Shown here piece after piece: positions 51,193 through 60,074 of a DNA stretch of 64,000 nucleotides. Each line of letters begins with the position of its first letter. The first letter of the stretch is position 1. The DNA lies in the NCBI RefSeq assembly GCF_018614955.1, contig NZ_JAGGNV010000008.1, positions 1 through 64,000 of the forward strand, given 5' to 3'. The translations under genes were made by a program, and so were the position numbers. This DNA comes from Variovorax paradoxus (GTDB taxonomy: Bacteria; Pseudomonadota; Gammaproteobacteria; Burkholderiales; Burkholderiaceae_C). The notes under the pieces were generated by a model. The model was not told where the DNA came from and ran no database searches. It worked only from the letters and a program-made list of their open reading frames with translations.

Positions 51193-52119
51193 TCATTGGC
51201 GGGTAGCAGCTTCGACAGCAGCCATCAGCCGGGCCGCCGCGGCCTCGGGCTTCGGATCGGCCACCAAAGCACGCACCACCGCCACCGAACCGACGCCGGT
51301 GGCCAGTACATCGGGCAGGCGCGCTTCGTCGATGCCGCCGATGCCTACCTGCGGATAGCCGCGCAGCAGCCGCGCATAGGCGGCGAGCCGCGCCACGCCC
51401 TGCGGTGCGGTCACCATCTGCTTCAGGGTGGTCGGGTACACCGCGCCCATCGCGATGTAGCTCGGGCTCACGGCATCGGCGCGCAGCATCTCTGCGTAGC
51501 CATGGGTGCTGACGCCCAGGCGCACACCGGAGGCGCGAATCGTCTGCAGTTCCTGCGGCGTCAGGGCGTCCAGGTCTTCCTGGCCCAGGTGCAGGCCATA
51601 GGCCTTGGCCTCGATGGCGGCGCGCCAGTGGTCGTTGACGAAGAGCAGGGCGCTGGTGCCGCGCACCACTTCGACGGCCGCGCGCACTTCGCGCACGACG
51701 GCTTCCGCGTCGTCGGACTTGAAGCGCAGCTGCACCGTCGGTACGCCGGCGCGCGCCATGCGGCCGACCCAGGCGGCGTCGGGCAGCACCGCGTAGAGGC
51801 CCAGCTTCTGCGGGCAGGGCGGGAAGGCATTGCGGCGCTCCGCTGGCGGAAAGGGCGGCATGCCGAAGTCGGCCGGCAGTTCGGGCCAGGCATGCGCATC
51901 GAAGCTGCCCGTGCGCTGCGTTTGCGCGCGCCAGGCGCGGGCCAGGCACTCGGCATCGACCTCGATGAAGCCGAGCGCGGCGCAGGCTGTCTTGGCGCCG
52001 CGATAGACGGCGTCGTCGGACGAGAAGGACGCGGCCGCGTGGGCCGCCTCGCCGAAGCGCGGCGCATGCGCCGCGACAATGGCCTGCGCGATGTTTTGGG
52101 GGGCGGTGGTGTTGCTCAT
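51193..52119 (-). CDS. thiE: thiamine-phosphate synthase with N-terminal extension
   Basis: 308-residue TIM-barrel enzyme joining the thiazole phosphate and HMP-pyrophosphate into thiamin phosphate. The catalytic barrel starts near residue 104 (QKLGLYAVLPDAAWVGR; VPTVQLRFK) and includes VNDHWRAAIEAKAYGLHLGQ and VGIGGIDEARLPDV. Residues 1 to about 103 are an extra N-terminal region with no motif I know (FGEAAHAAASFSSDDAVYRG). ThiE is usually about 210 residues, so this is a long form. Last of thiO-thiS-thiG-thiE, seven bases after thiG. Confidence 0.9.
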   Translation of the reverse strand: MSNTTAPQNIAQAIVAAHAPRFGEAAHAAASFSSDDAVYRGAKTACAALGFIEVDAECLARAWRAQTQRTGSFDAHAWPELPADFGMPPFPPAERRNAFPPCPQKLGLYAVLPDAAWVGRMARAGVPTVQLRFKSDDAEAVVREVRAAVEVVRGTSALLFVNDHWRAAIEAKAYGLHLGQEDLDALTPQELQTIRASGVRLGVSTHGYAEMLRADAVSPSYIAMGAVYPTTLKQMVTAPQGVARLAAYARLLRGYPQVGIGGIDEARLPDVLATGVGSVAVVRALVADPKPEAAAARLMAAVEAATRQ

Positions 52120-52126
52120 GATGGGG

Positions 52127-52945
52127 TCACTGCGACGCAGCGTGGTGCCAGAACGGCGTGCCGAGCACCGGCGTGCTCGGCTGTGCCGATTCCTGTGCGG
52201 CCATCGCGCCCGCGAGGTGGGCGCTGCGGCCGGCCTGCACCGCATCGGCGAAGGCGCCGGCCATCGCGACCGGGTCCTGCGCCAGCGCGACGGCGGTGTT
52301 GAGCAGCACGCCGTCGTAGCCCCATTCCATCACCTGGCAGGCATGCGAGGGCAGGCCGAGGCCGGCATCCACCAGCAGCGGCACGCTGAGCCGCTCGCGC
52401 AGCACCTGCAAGGCATAGGGATTGACGGGGCCGCGGCCGGTGCCGATGGGCGCGGCCCAGGGCATCACGGCCTGGCAGCCGACATCGACCAGCCGCCGGC
52501 ACAGCACAAGGTCTTCAGTGCAGTAGGGCAGTACGTGGAAGCCGTCGCGGATCAGTTGCGATGCGGCATCGACCAGATTCAGCGTGTCGGGCTGCAGCGT
52601 GTAGTCGTCGCCAATGAGCTCGAGCTTGATCCACGGCGTGTCGAAGAGCTCGCGCGCCATCTGCGCGGTGGCAATCACCTCCTGCACGCTGTGGCAGCCG
52701 GCCGTATTGGGCAGCACGGGCACATTCAGCCGCCGCAGCAGCTCCCAGAAGCCGTTGTCGCTGCCGGCGCCGTTCGGCGTGGCCGTCTGGCGGCGCAGCG
52801 AAGCGGTCAGCATCGCCGGCTTCGCGTGCCGCACGGCCGCTTCGAGCACGTCGGGCGACGGGTAGCGCGAGGTGCCGAGCAGCATCCGGCTCTGGAAGGC
52901 CTGGCCGTAGAGCACCAGCGGGTCGTGGGATGGGGTTGTGGTCAT
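52127..52945 (-). CDS. thiG: thiazole synthase
   Basis: 272-residue TIM-barrel enzyme forming the thiazole phosphate from DXP, ThiS-thiocarboxylate and dehydroglycine. The Schiff-base lysine is in [34 protein letters not shown] and [18 protein letters not shown] are family signatures. Slightly longer than usual at the C-terminus. Nine bases after thiS. Confidence 0.95.
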   Translation of the reverse strand: MTTTPSHDPLVLYGQAFQSRMLLGTSRYPSPDVLEAAVRHAKPAMLTASLRRQTATPNGAGSDNGFWELLRRLNVPVLPNTAGCHSVQEVIATAQMARELFDTPWIKLELIGDDYTLQPDTLNLVDAASQLIRDGFHVLPYCTEDLVLCRRLVDVGCQAVMPWAAPIGTGRGPVNPYALQVLRERLSVPLLVDAGLGLPSHACQVMEWGYDGVLLNTAVALAQDPVAMAGAFADAVQAGRSAHLAGAMAAQESAQPSTPVLGTPFWHHAASQ

Positions 52946-52954
52946 GGCTTTACC

Positions 52955-53152
52955 TCAGCCGCCTGTCACGGGGCGGATCACTTCGATGCGGTCGTCGGGT
53001 TGCAAGGCGTGCGACGCGTAGTTCGAACGCGGCACGAACTGGCGATTCACCGCGGCCGCGAAGGGTGGCGTCGCCTGGATGAGGGCCAGCGCGTCGGCCA
53101 GCGTCGCGCCGCTCGGCAGCGTCTGCGGCGTGTCGTTGATCAGTATGTTCAT
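52955..53152 (-). CDS. thiS: sulfur carrier protein ThiS
   Basis: 65-residue ubiquitin-like sulfur carrier ending in Gly-Gly (EVIRPVTGG), the site that is adenylated and thiocarboxylated. Opening MNILINDTPQTL and the strand pattern match ThiS. ATGA overlap with the thiO stop, so it is translationally coupled to thiO. ThiF is not in the window. Confidence 0.93.
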   Translation of the reverse strand: MNILINDTPQTLPSGATLADALALIQATPPFAAAVNRQFVPRSNYASHALQPDDRIEVIRPVTGG

Positions 53153-54261
53153 GGCAAAACGGTTTCCAGGCGGGGCGCGAGATCGAAACGGCTCGCGAGC
53201 GCGGAATGGCCGGTGGCGAGCAGTTCCATCGCGACATCGAGCATGGCCGGCGCGATCATGAAGCCGTGGCGGTACAAGCCGTTGATCTGCATCACGCCGG
53301 GTCGCGGTTGACGGAAGGCCGGCAGATTGTCGGGCAGGGTCGGCCGGCACTGGGTTGCGATCTCGAGGATGCGCGCCTCGGCAAAACCGCTGTGCACCGA
53401 ATAGGCGGCGCTCAGCAGTTCGAGCGTGGAACGCACGCTGGCCGGCGACATGTCGTCGGACTCGATCTCGGTGCCGCCGATCACGAATACCTGCCCGGGC
53501 TTGGGTGCGATGTAGAGCGGGTAGCGCGGATGCACCAGCCGCGTCGGTCGCTGCAATGCGACTTCGGGGGCATGCACCCGGATGACTTCGCCGCGCACGC
53601 CGCGCAGGGCGCCCCACTGCGGACGGGCGCCGAGGCCGCGGCAGTCGATGACGCGTTCGGGCTGGCCGGTTCCTCCGGCGTCGAAGTCGTCGATGCTGCG
53701 CGGTGCCTGCCAGTGCAGTTGCACGTTGGGCATGGCCTGCAGCGTTGCGAGCAGTGCGGCGAGCAGTCCGCGGTTGTCGAGCTGGCCTTCTTCCGGCAGC
53801 AGCAGGCCGTGCGCGAAGCGCTGGCCCAGTGCGGGCTCCAAGGCGGCGATGCCGGCCGCATCGAGCGGCTTCATTGCAGGCAGTTCGGGCACCACCTCGC
53901 CGGTGTGCGCCAGCATGCGCGCCAGCCGCGCGGCTTCGGGCGCATCCTGGCGGTGCCACAGCACCAGCGTGCCCGCGCGCTGGAAGAACACGGGCGCCGC
54001 CAGCGATGCGAGCAGCACCGGCCAGCGGTCGAGCGCGTGGTGGCCCATGCGCACGACCGAGGGCGGTGCGATCGCAGATTCGGCCAGCGGCGCCAGCATG
54101 GCGGCTGCGACGCGCGCGGCCGCGCCCTCGGCCTCCGGCCCGGCGGCGTCGAAGAGCTCGACCTTGCAGCCGGCCTGGGCCAGCGTCACCGCGAGCAGGC
54201 GGCCCATGAGCCCGGCGCCGAGGATGGCGGCGGAGCGGAAAGGAAGGGTGGCAGCGTTCAT
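53149..54261 (-). CDS. thiO: glycine oxidase ThiO
   Basis: 370-residue FAD-dependent amine oxidase (DAO family) making dehydroglycine (iminoacetate) from glycine for the thiazole ring. FAD motif AAILGAGLMGRLLAVTLAQAG; C-terminal IEIATQ-like EIATQCRPTLPDNLPAF and GLYRHGFMIAPAM carry the family's substrate and flavin contacts. Start ATG 54261, only 29 bases from the divergent thiD start, so the thiO promoter must lie within or beyond thiD. Leads thiO-thiS-thiG-thiE. Confidence 0.93.
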   Translation of the reverse strand: MNAATLPFRSAAILGAGLMGRLLAVTLAQAGCKVELFDAAGPEAEGAAARVAAAMLAPLAESAIAPPSVVRMGHHALDRWPVLLASLAAPVFFQRAGTLVLWHRQDAPEAARLARMLAHTGEVVPELPAMKPLDAAGIAALEPALGQRFAHGLLLPEEGQLDNRGLLAALLATLQAMPNVQLHWQAPRSIDDFDAGGTGQPERVIDCRGLGARPQWGALRGVRGEVIRVHAPEVALQRPTRLVHPRYPLYIAPKPGQVFVIGGTEIESDDMSPASVRSTLELLSAAYSVHSGFAEARILEIATQCRPTLPDNLPAFRQPRPGVMQINGLYRHGFMIAPAMLDVAMELLATGHSALASRFDLAPRLETVLP

Positions 54262-54290
54262 CGGCAGATCATTTCGGTAAGCTTGCCGGC

Positions 54291-55136
54291 ATGACACAAG
54301 CATTCTCTCGTTATGCCCGCGTGCTCTCGATCGCCGGTTCCGACAGCGGCGGCGGCGCCGGCATCCAGGCCGATCTGAAGACCTTCTCGGCGCTCGGCTG
54401 CTACGGCATGACAGCCATCACCGCGCTCACTGCGCAGAACACGCTGGGCGTGTCGGGCATCCACGGCGTGCCGCCGGCTTTTCTCAAGGCGCAGATCCAG
54501 GCCGTGATCGAAGACATCGGCGTCGACGCGGTCAAGCTCGGCATGCTGCATGCGCCCGAGGTGGTGGAGGTGGTGGCCTGGGCCATCGACCGCTACAGGC
54601 TTTCCAAGGTGGTGCTCGACCCGGTGATGGTCGCCACCAGCGGCGACCGGCTGATTGCCGAAGAAACCGTGCAGGTGCTGGTGCGAGAGCTGTTCCCGCG
54701 TGCCACCGTGGTCACGCCCAATCTCGACGAGGCGGCCCTGCTGATCGGCCATGCGATCGACGGCGTCGACGCGCTCGACGATGCCGCGAGCGAATTGCTC
54801 GCGCTGGGCGCGCACGCGGTGTTGCTCAAGGGCGGCCACCTGCCGGGAGACGATGTCGTCGATCTGCTGGCGGAAGCGAGCGGCGAGCGGCTGCGGCTGT
54901 CTTCCGAACGCATTGCGAGCCGCAACCTGCACGGCACGGGCTGCACGCTGTCCTCGGCCATTGCCGCGCACCTCGCGCTGGGCTACCAGCTGGCCGATGC
55001 CGTGGAGCGCGCGCGCGGCTACGTCGTGGCCGCCATGGCGGCCGGTGCGGATGTGAAGATCGGAGCCGGCCACGGTCCGCTCAACCACGGTTTTGCGCCA
55101 GTGCCGATGGTCCGTCTGCCGTCGCCGGGCGCGTGA
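54291..55136 (+). CDS. thiD: hydroxymethylpyrimidine/phosphomethylpyrimidine kinase
   Basis: 281-residue kinase phosphorylating HMP and HMP-phosphate, giving the pyrimidine half of thiamin. Family marks: LSIAGSDSGGGAGIQADLKT, VLDPVMVATSGDRL, VTPNLDEAALLIG and LHGTGCTLSSAIAAHLALG. On the plus strand, divergent from thiO across 29 bases and convergent with cytX, overlapping its 3' end by 56 bases. So this gene is antisense to any transcript running from cytX into thiO. Confidence 0.95.
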   Translation: MTQAFSRYARVLSIAGSDSGGGAGIQADLKTFSALGCYGMTAITALTAQNTLGVSGIHGVPPAFLKAQIQAVIEDIGVDAVKLGMLHAPEVVEVVAWAIDRYRLSKVVLDPVMVATSGDRLIAEETVQVLVRELFPRATVVTPNLDEAALLIGHAIDGVDALDDAASELLALGAHAVLLKGGHLPGDDVVDLLAEASGERLRLSSERIASRNLHGTGCTLSSAIAAHLALGYQLADAVERARGYVVAAMAAGADVKIGAGHGPLNHGFAPVPMVRLPSPGA

Positions 55137-56409
55137 TCCATGCCAGCACGAAGGTGAGGGCCAGCGTCGGCAGCGCCGACCCGAACTGAGGCGCCCATTT
55201 GGCACAGGCGTGATAGATGGCGATGCCCGCGATCCAGATCAGCGCCGCGACCCAATCGATCTTGCGCGCGCCCACCGCTGGCGCCGCGCCCGCCGTGCCC
55301 AGGCGCCCGAGGATCACGCCGTAGAGCGGCACGAACACCGAACTCAGGAGCAGCAGGAAGGGCTCGAGCGAGTGCATCGGCAGCACCAGTGCGAAGGCGA
55401 TGCACGCGACCGCGAGCCACAGGCCCCAGCGCCGCACGCTCCAGCGCGGCTGCAGGCTGTGGGCCGAGACCGAGCCCGAATAGACGTCGCCATACGCGTT
55501 GTCGAGCTCGTCGATCAGGATCAGGCCCAGCGCGACCAGGCCGCCCTGCGCCAGCAGCAGCGCCGCAACGAGGTTGGTGCCGGGTTCCGCCACGCTCACC
55601 ACCATCACGCCGAGCGCGTAGCACCAGATGTTGGCGAGCGCGTAGCCGATCCAGGTGCCGCCGAAGGCGCCGCCGAGTCCGCGCGCGCTGCGCCTGCCGT
55701 GCCGCGCATAGTCGGCCACCAGCGGCAGCCACGAGACCGGCATCGCGATCACCAGGTCGAGCGCGCTGAACATTCCCATGCTGCCGTTGCCGGGGCGCGA
55801 CCAGAAGGCTTCAAGACCCTTGGCCTGGAGTTGCGTCGCGAACTGCCATGTGAGCCACAACAGCGACAGCACCACCAGCGGCAGCCCGAAGCGGCTCACG
55901 AAGCGCCGCACCAGCTTGACCATCGAGCCGGCCAGCAGCGCGAGCAGCACCGCGCCCCACAGCAGCGTGGTCAGCACGGTGCCGAGCGGGCCCTCCAGCG
56001 ACCAGCCGAAGGCCTGTTTGCCGATGGCCTGCGTGCCCTCGCGCATGATCACGATCTCGAAGGTGGTCCAGCCGATCAGCTGCACGATGTTGAGCACCAC
56101 CGGCAGGCGCGCGAAGGCGCTGCCGTAGGTGGCGTGCATCAGGCCCGCGCTGGCCAGCCCGCTTTCGCAGCCGAGCCGGGCGGTCCAGGCCAGCAGGCCG
56201 GCCCCGATCAACGACCCCAGCACGATCGCGATCGCCGCCTCGCGTGTGCCGACCGCCGGCACCAGGTAGGCGCCGATCTGCATCACCAGCAGGCCGACGC
56301 CGAGGCTGAACCACAGCGCCGTGTGGTCGTGCCAGCGGAAGACGCGGCTGGCGTCGCGCAGCGGCGTCAGCGCTTCGTTGGCACCGGTGGTGGGTTGTGT
56401 CGTTGCCAT
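55081..56409 (-). CDS. cytX: putative hydroxymethylpyrimidine transporter CytX
   Basis: 442-residue permease of the purine-cytosine (NCS1) family with about twelve membrane segments; typical stretches are FSLGVGLLVMQIGAYLVPAV and YALANIWCYALGVMVV. TPP-riboswitch control just upstream identifies it as CytX, a predicted HMP importer. GGAG lies seven bases before the ATG chosen at 56409. Its 3' end overlaps thiD on the opposite strand. Comparative genomics places cytX among thiamin-regulated genes (established by riboswitch association). Confidence 0.9.
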   Translation of the reverse strand: MATTQPTTGANEALTPLRDASRVFRWHDHTALWFSLGVGLLVMQIGAYLVPAVGTREAAIAIVLGSLIGAGLLAWTARLGCESGLASAGLMHATYGSAFARLPVVLNIVQLIGWTTFEIVIMREGTQAIGKQAFGWSLEGPLGTVLTTLLWGAVLLALLAGSMVKLVRRFVSRFGLPLVVLSLLWLTWQFATQLQAKGLEAFWSRPGNGSMGMFSALDLVIAMPVSWLPLVADYARHGRRSARGLGGAFGGTWIGYALANIWCYALGVMVVSVAEPGTNLVAALLLAQGGLVALGLILIDELDNAYGDVYSGSVSAHSLQPRWSVRRWGLWLAVACIAFALVLPMHSLEPFLLLLSSVFVPLYGVILGRLGTAGAAPAVGARKIDWVAALIWIAGIAIYHACAKWAPQFGSALPTLALTFVLAWITRPATADGPSALAQNRG

Positions 56410-56497
56410 CCATTTGCTCCATTGCAAAGTGTTTGGCAGGTGGGCGAGGCCACAGCGGCAAGACCGGCACGCGAGAAAACGTGGCGGCCGCCGGACC

Positions 56498-56588
56498 AGC
56501 TTCCCTGCGCGAGGATTACCTCAGTCAGGTTCAAAGGGACTCTCTCAGCCAACCTGCAACAGGCGTTGCGGGCCGGCACCCCTAGCGT
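56498..56588 (-). promoter_or_regulatory. TPP riboswitch (THI element) upstream of cytX
   Basis: On the minus strand the element reads AGGGGTGCC at its 5' end, then GGCTGAGAGAGTCCCTTTGA, ACCTGACTGAGGTAATCCTC, and GCAGGGAAGC near the 3' end: all conserved TPP-binding segments (helices P2-P5 and the CUGAGA and CCUGA boxes). It lies about 90 bases before the cytX start, as expected for control by thiamin pyrophosphate. A TACAAT -10 box lies at 56615-56620. Confidence 0.97.
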
Positions 56589-56679
56589 TGCTTCAGTCTG
56601 GCGAAGCAGTTCGGATTGTAGAGCCGTGGGCTGGCCGGATGCGATACGGCGACGCGAAGTCGCCGCGGGCCGGGCTGCC

Positions 56680-57273
56680 TCAGTGGTCGATGGCGGCCGA
56701 CAGCCGCCGCGCGCCCGAGTGGGTGTGGCGAACGAGCAGAAGGATGAAGCGGCGCGCGAACTGCTGAAGCGCCCAGAAGGCGGCAGCGACTCCGCCGGCC
56801 AGCAGCAGTCCGGCAGCGATGTCCAGCGGGAAATGCACGCCCACGTAGATGCGCGCCCAGCCCGTGAGGACCGCGATCGCCACGATCGCCAGCCCGATCT
56901 TCCGAATCGATGGCCGCAGGCAGAACAGCAGCCCGATGGTGAACATCACCGAGGCGTGCGCACTCGGCAGCGAGCCGCGCGCGCCATGTTCGATGTGCGC
57001 CGGGCTCAGGCCCACCATGAAGGGGCGCGGCATCGCGATGGCGTCCGCCAGCGCGTGGGCCAACATGGCCGCTGCGGCCGCGGCGACCAGCGTCACCATC
57101 GCATAGGTCCGCTGCGAGGGCCGGCGCCAGGCGACCCAGCCCATGAGGGCCACGCAGAGCCAGGAGGCGCACTGGGCCACGATGGACGCGAACCACATGG
57201 TTTCGGCATTCGGGGTGTGCCCAGCGCCCATGGCTAGGAACAGTGCGGTGTTCAACGCGAGCATGCCCGGCAT
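56680..57273 (-). CDS. PAP2-family membrane phosphatase
   Basis: 197-residue membrane phosphatase with the PAP2 signatures: MPRPF (K/R-x6-RP region), PSAHAS (PSGH type) and ARIYVGVHFPLDIAAG (SR-x5-H-x3-D type, here with Ala for Ser). Five or six hydrophobic helices. Probably acts on lipid phosphates, perhaps undecaprenyl diphosphate. ATG 57273 is used; ATG 57264 would shorten by three residues. No operon partner is evident. Confidence 0.88.
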   Translation of the reverse strand: MPGMLALNTALFLAMGAGHTPNAETMWFASIVAQCASWLCVALMGWVAWRRPSQRTYAMVTLVAAAAAAMLAHALADAIAMPRPFMVGLSPAHIEHGARGSLPSAHASVMFTIGLLFCLRPSIRKIGLAIVAIAVLTGWARIYVGVHFPLDIAAGLLLAGGVAAAFWALQQFARRFILLLVRHTHSGARRLSAAIDH

Positions 57274-57343
57274 CCTATGACGCTCTCGTGTCGAACGCGT
57301 GAATGCGGCGTTCAGCCTTCGTTCAGGATGGTTGCTTTGTTAT

Positions 57344-58366
57344 TCAGCCCACGCCGAGCAGCTGATGCAGCCGCGTGCTGGTGGTGGTGTACTGCAGCGG
57401 CACGGCCTTGCCCGGAAACACGATCGCGGTCGCGGCCCAGGCCGCCAGCGTCGCCTCATGGAAACCGCAGACGATCAGCTTCTTCTTGCCCGGATAGGTG
57501 TTGATGTCGCCGACCGCGAACACGCCGGCCTCGCGCGTCTGGAAGCGCTCGGTGTCGACCGGCACCTGCTTGCGCACGAGATCGAGGCCCCAGTCGGCCA
57601 TGGGCCCGAGCCGCGGCGAGATGCCGAGGCATGCGATCAGCGCGTCGAGCGGCAGCGTCACGGTCCGGGCGTCGGGCGTGCTGATCTGCAGCGCCTGGCC
57701 GTCGAAAGCCGCGGGCTGGCCCACGGCGAAGTTCAGTGCGCCCTCGGCCACCAGTGCGCGCATGCGGGCCACGAGCGCCTCGTCGGCCTGGAAGCCGTCG
57801 CGCCGGTGCAGCAGCGTGACCCGACGGGCCTTGCCGACCAACGCGAGGGCGGTGGCCAGCGCGGCATCGTCACCGCCATTGACCACCACGGCCTGGCCGT
57901 CGAAGCGCTCCAGTGTTTCGGGGTGATAGAAAAGCCTGGTGCCCTCGAAGCGCTGGATGCCTTCGAGCGCGATGCGCTTGGCGACGAAGGCGCCGACACC
58001 GGCGGCAATAAAAACCGTCTTCGCGAGGAAGGTGGTTCCGGTTGAGGTGCCCAGGAGCAGCCGCTGGTCGGCTTGGCGTTCGAGCGTTGCGACCTGCTGC
58101 TCGAAATGGAACTGCGGCTCGAGGGGCGCGACCTGCTGCAGCAGCGACTCCGCCAGTCCGCGCCCGCTGGTTGCCGGGACGCCCGGGATGTCGTAGATCG
58201 GCTTGTCGCCGTAGAGCTGCACGCACTGGCCGCCCGCGGAGGGCAGCGCATCGACGATGTGGCAGCGAATTTCGAGCAGGCCCAGCTGAAAAGCCTGGAA
58301 CAGGCCGACCGGACCGGCGCCGATGACCAGCGCCTCGGTCTCGATGGGAGCCGGCGTCGTGCTCAG
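57344..58366 (-). CDS. ferredoxin--NADP+ reductase-like FAD flavoprotein
   Basis: 340-residue thioredoxin-reductase-like flavoprotein without the Cys-x2-Cys site: FAD motif [20 protein letters not shown] site [19 protein letters not shown], and [20 protein letters not shown]. This is the type-2 ferredoxin-NADP+ reductase (YumC-like) plan, and it directly follows a 7Fe ferredoxin, its likely partner. No ATG, GTG or TTG lies in the right frame near the start; the only good start is CTG at 58366, which overlaps the fdxA stop (CTGA) with GGGGAG eight bases upstream. Confidence 0.88.
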   Translation of the reverse strand: MSTTPAPIETEALVIGAGPVGLFQAFQLGLLEIRCHIVDALPSAGGQCVQLYGDKPIYDIPGVPATSGRGLAESLLQQVAPLEPQFHFEQQVATLERQADQRLLLGTSTGTTFLAKTVFIAAGVGAFVAKRIALEGIQRFEGTRLFYHPETLERFDGQAVVVNGGDDAALATALALVGKARRVTLLHRRDGFQADEALVARMRALVAEGALNFAVGQPAAFDGQALQISTPDARTVTLPLDALIACLGISPRLGPMADWGLDLVRKQVPVDTERFQTREAGVFAVGDINTYPGKKKLIVCGFHEATLAAWAATAIVFPGKAVPLQYTTTSTRLHQLLGVG

Positions 58367-58692
58367 CGGACCAACTCCCCGACCTTGTCGGTCTTGTCTT
58401 TCCACTCGTCGGCATCGGGCAGCGCGGGCTTGCGCTTGGTGATGCTCTTCCAGCCGTCGGCCAGGGCGAGTTCGGCATTGAGCTTGATGAAGGCGATCTG
58501 GTTGGCCGGGAGGTCTTCCTCGGCGTAGATCGCGTTGACCGGGCACTCGGGAATGCAGACCGCGCAGTCGATGCATTCGTCAGGGTCGATCACCAGCATG
58601 TTCGGCCCTTCGCGGAAGCAGTCCACGGGACATACGTCGACGCAATCGGTGTATTTGCAGCGGATGCAGGATTCGGAGACGACGTGAGTCAT
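58363..58692 (-). CDS. fdxA: 7Fe ferredoxin FdxA
   Basis: 109-residue ferredoxin with one [3Fe-4S] and one [4Fe-4S] cluster: [18 protein letters not shown] at the N-terminus, then [16 protein letters not shown]. The spacing and C-terminal tail match Azotobacter-type FdI. ATG preceded by a plausible ribosome site; a TAAAAT -10-like box lies upstream, near 58727. Last codons overlap the CTG start of the reductase-like gene. Lies 38 bases after cysN, so it may be read through from the cys genes. Confidence 0.95.
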   Translation of the reverse strand: MTHVVSESCIRCKYTDCVDVCPVDCFREGPNMLVIDPDECIDCAVCIPECPVNAIYAEEDLPANQIAFIKLNAELALADGWKSITKRKPALPDADEWKDKTDKVGELVR

Positions 58693-58730
58693 GTTCTTGG
58701 CTGGCGGGGAATGGCGGAAAACCCGGAATT

Positions 58731-60074
58731 TTAGGCTTTTGAGGAAGAGGGCTGTACCAGCACCGCCGCCGAGGTCTTGTGGGAAGCGGTATCGACCAGC
58801 ACCAGCGAACCCAGTGCACGAGATTGCGTGAAGGGCAGCACGGCCAGCGGCTGCTGCAGCGAGAGCACCACGTCGCCGATCGCATTGGCTTCGAGCCGGT
58901 CGGCCGGCTCGGAGTCGAGGGTCGTGATGTTCACGCGATCGACGATGCGCGCCACCTTGGCCTTGACCCAGCGGTGGCCCTGCAGCGCCCAGTAGACGCG
59001 GCCCGCGACCAGCGGCTCGTCATCGAGCCACGCGATGGTGGCGGTGATCTCGCGCGTGGGCTCGAAGGCGTCCGGCGCCAAGAGCCAATCGCCGCGCGAG
59101 ACGTCGAGCTCGCGGTCGAGCACGATGCCGGCGCTGTGGCCCGCATGCACGGTCTTCGGCTGGCGAGTATGGCTCAGCACCTGCGCGACGGTGGCCGTCT
59201 GGTTGCTCGGCAACACGGTGACGCGCTGGCCCGGCTCGACATGCCCGCTGGCCACGCGGCCCCAGAACACGCGGCGGCCCCGGGACGTGTCGGCCGAGGC
59301 CGAGAACTTCTCGACCCACTGCACCGGGAAGGCGAAGGGCACGGCCTCGTCCTGCTGCGTGACCGGCAGTTCCTCGAGCAGCTCGATCAGGCTCGGGCCT
59401 TCGTAGCCGCACCAGTTGCCGTGGCGCGAGGCCACGTTCCAGCCCTTGAGCGCCGAGATCGGCACGGTGGCGGCGACCTGCACGCCTGCAGCTTCGGCAA
59501 AGTCCGCGAGCGCGCCCGAGATGCGTTCGAAGGCGAGATCGGCATCGGCGATCGCATCGAGCTTGTTGACCGCGAACACGATCGACTGCACGCGCAGCAG
59601 GTGGCACAAGAGCGTATGGCGGCGCGTCTGGGGCAGCAGCTCGCGCCGCACCACTTCGCCGTCTTCCACTTCGGCGGCCCAGGCCAGCTTGGTGGCATCG
59701 ACCAAGACCACGGCGGCATCGGCGCTCGACGCGGCGGTGACCATGTTGCGCGTGTACTGCTCGTGGCCCGGCGCGTCGCCGATGATGAACTTGCGCCGCG
59801 CGGTCGAGAAGTAGCGGTAGGCGACGTCGATCGTGATGCCCTGTTCGCGCTCGGCCGAGAGGCCGTCGGTCAGGAGCGCCAGGTCGGTCTCGCCGCCGCG
59901 CTGTACGCCGGCGAGCTGGTCTTGCAGCACGGTCTTGCTGTCGACCAGGAGCCGCCCGATCAGCGTGCTCTTGCCGTCGTCGACGCTGCCGCAGGTGATG
60001 AAGCGCAGGGCCGTGCCGGTGTCGCCGTGGATCGCCGCCGCTTCGGCGGGGGTGGTGAAGGCGCTCGCACTCAT
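58731..60074 (-). CDS. cysN: sulfate adenylyltransferase subunit 1 (GTPase)
   Basis: 447-residue GTP-binding subunit driving ATP sulfurylase (sulfate to APS). G motifs: [15 protein letters not shown], the G3 box [16 protein letters not shown] in [12 protein letters not shown]. Elongation-factor-like domains follow. No fused APS kinase (CysC) domain is present, consistent with the APS-reducing CysH nearby. Start overlaps the cysD stop by one base (TGATG). Confidence 0.95.
   Translation of the reverse strand: MSASAFTTPAEAAAIHGDTGTALRFITCGSVDDGKSTLIGRLLVDSKTVLQDQLAGVQRGGETDLALLTDGLSAEREQGITIDVAYRYFSTARRKFIIGDAPGHEQYTRNMVTAASSADAAVVLVDATKLAWAAEVEDGEVVRRELLPQTRRHTLLCHLLRVQSIVFAVNKLDAIADADLAFERISGALADFAEAAGVQVAATVPISALKGWNVASRHGNWCGYEGPSLIELLEELPVTQQDEAVPFAFPVQWVEKFSASADTSRGRRVFWGRVASGHVEPGQRVTVLPSNQTATVAQVLSHTRQPKTVHAGHSAGIVLDRELDVSRGDWLLAPDAFEPTREITATIAWLDDEPLVAGRVYWALQGHRWVKAKVARIVDRVNITTLDSEPADRLEANAIGDVVLSLQQPLAVLPFTQSRALGSLVLVDTASHKTSAAVLVQPSSSKA

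Noticed and set aside
57344..58366. Thioredoxin reductase
   Set aside because: The redox-active CxxC is missing and the neighbour is a ferredoxin, which fits a ferredoxin-NADP+ reductase-like role.
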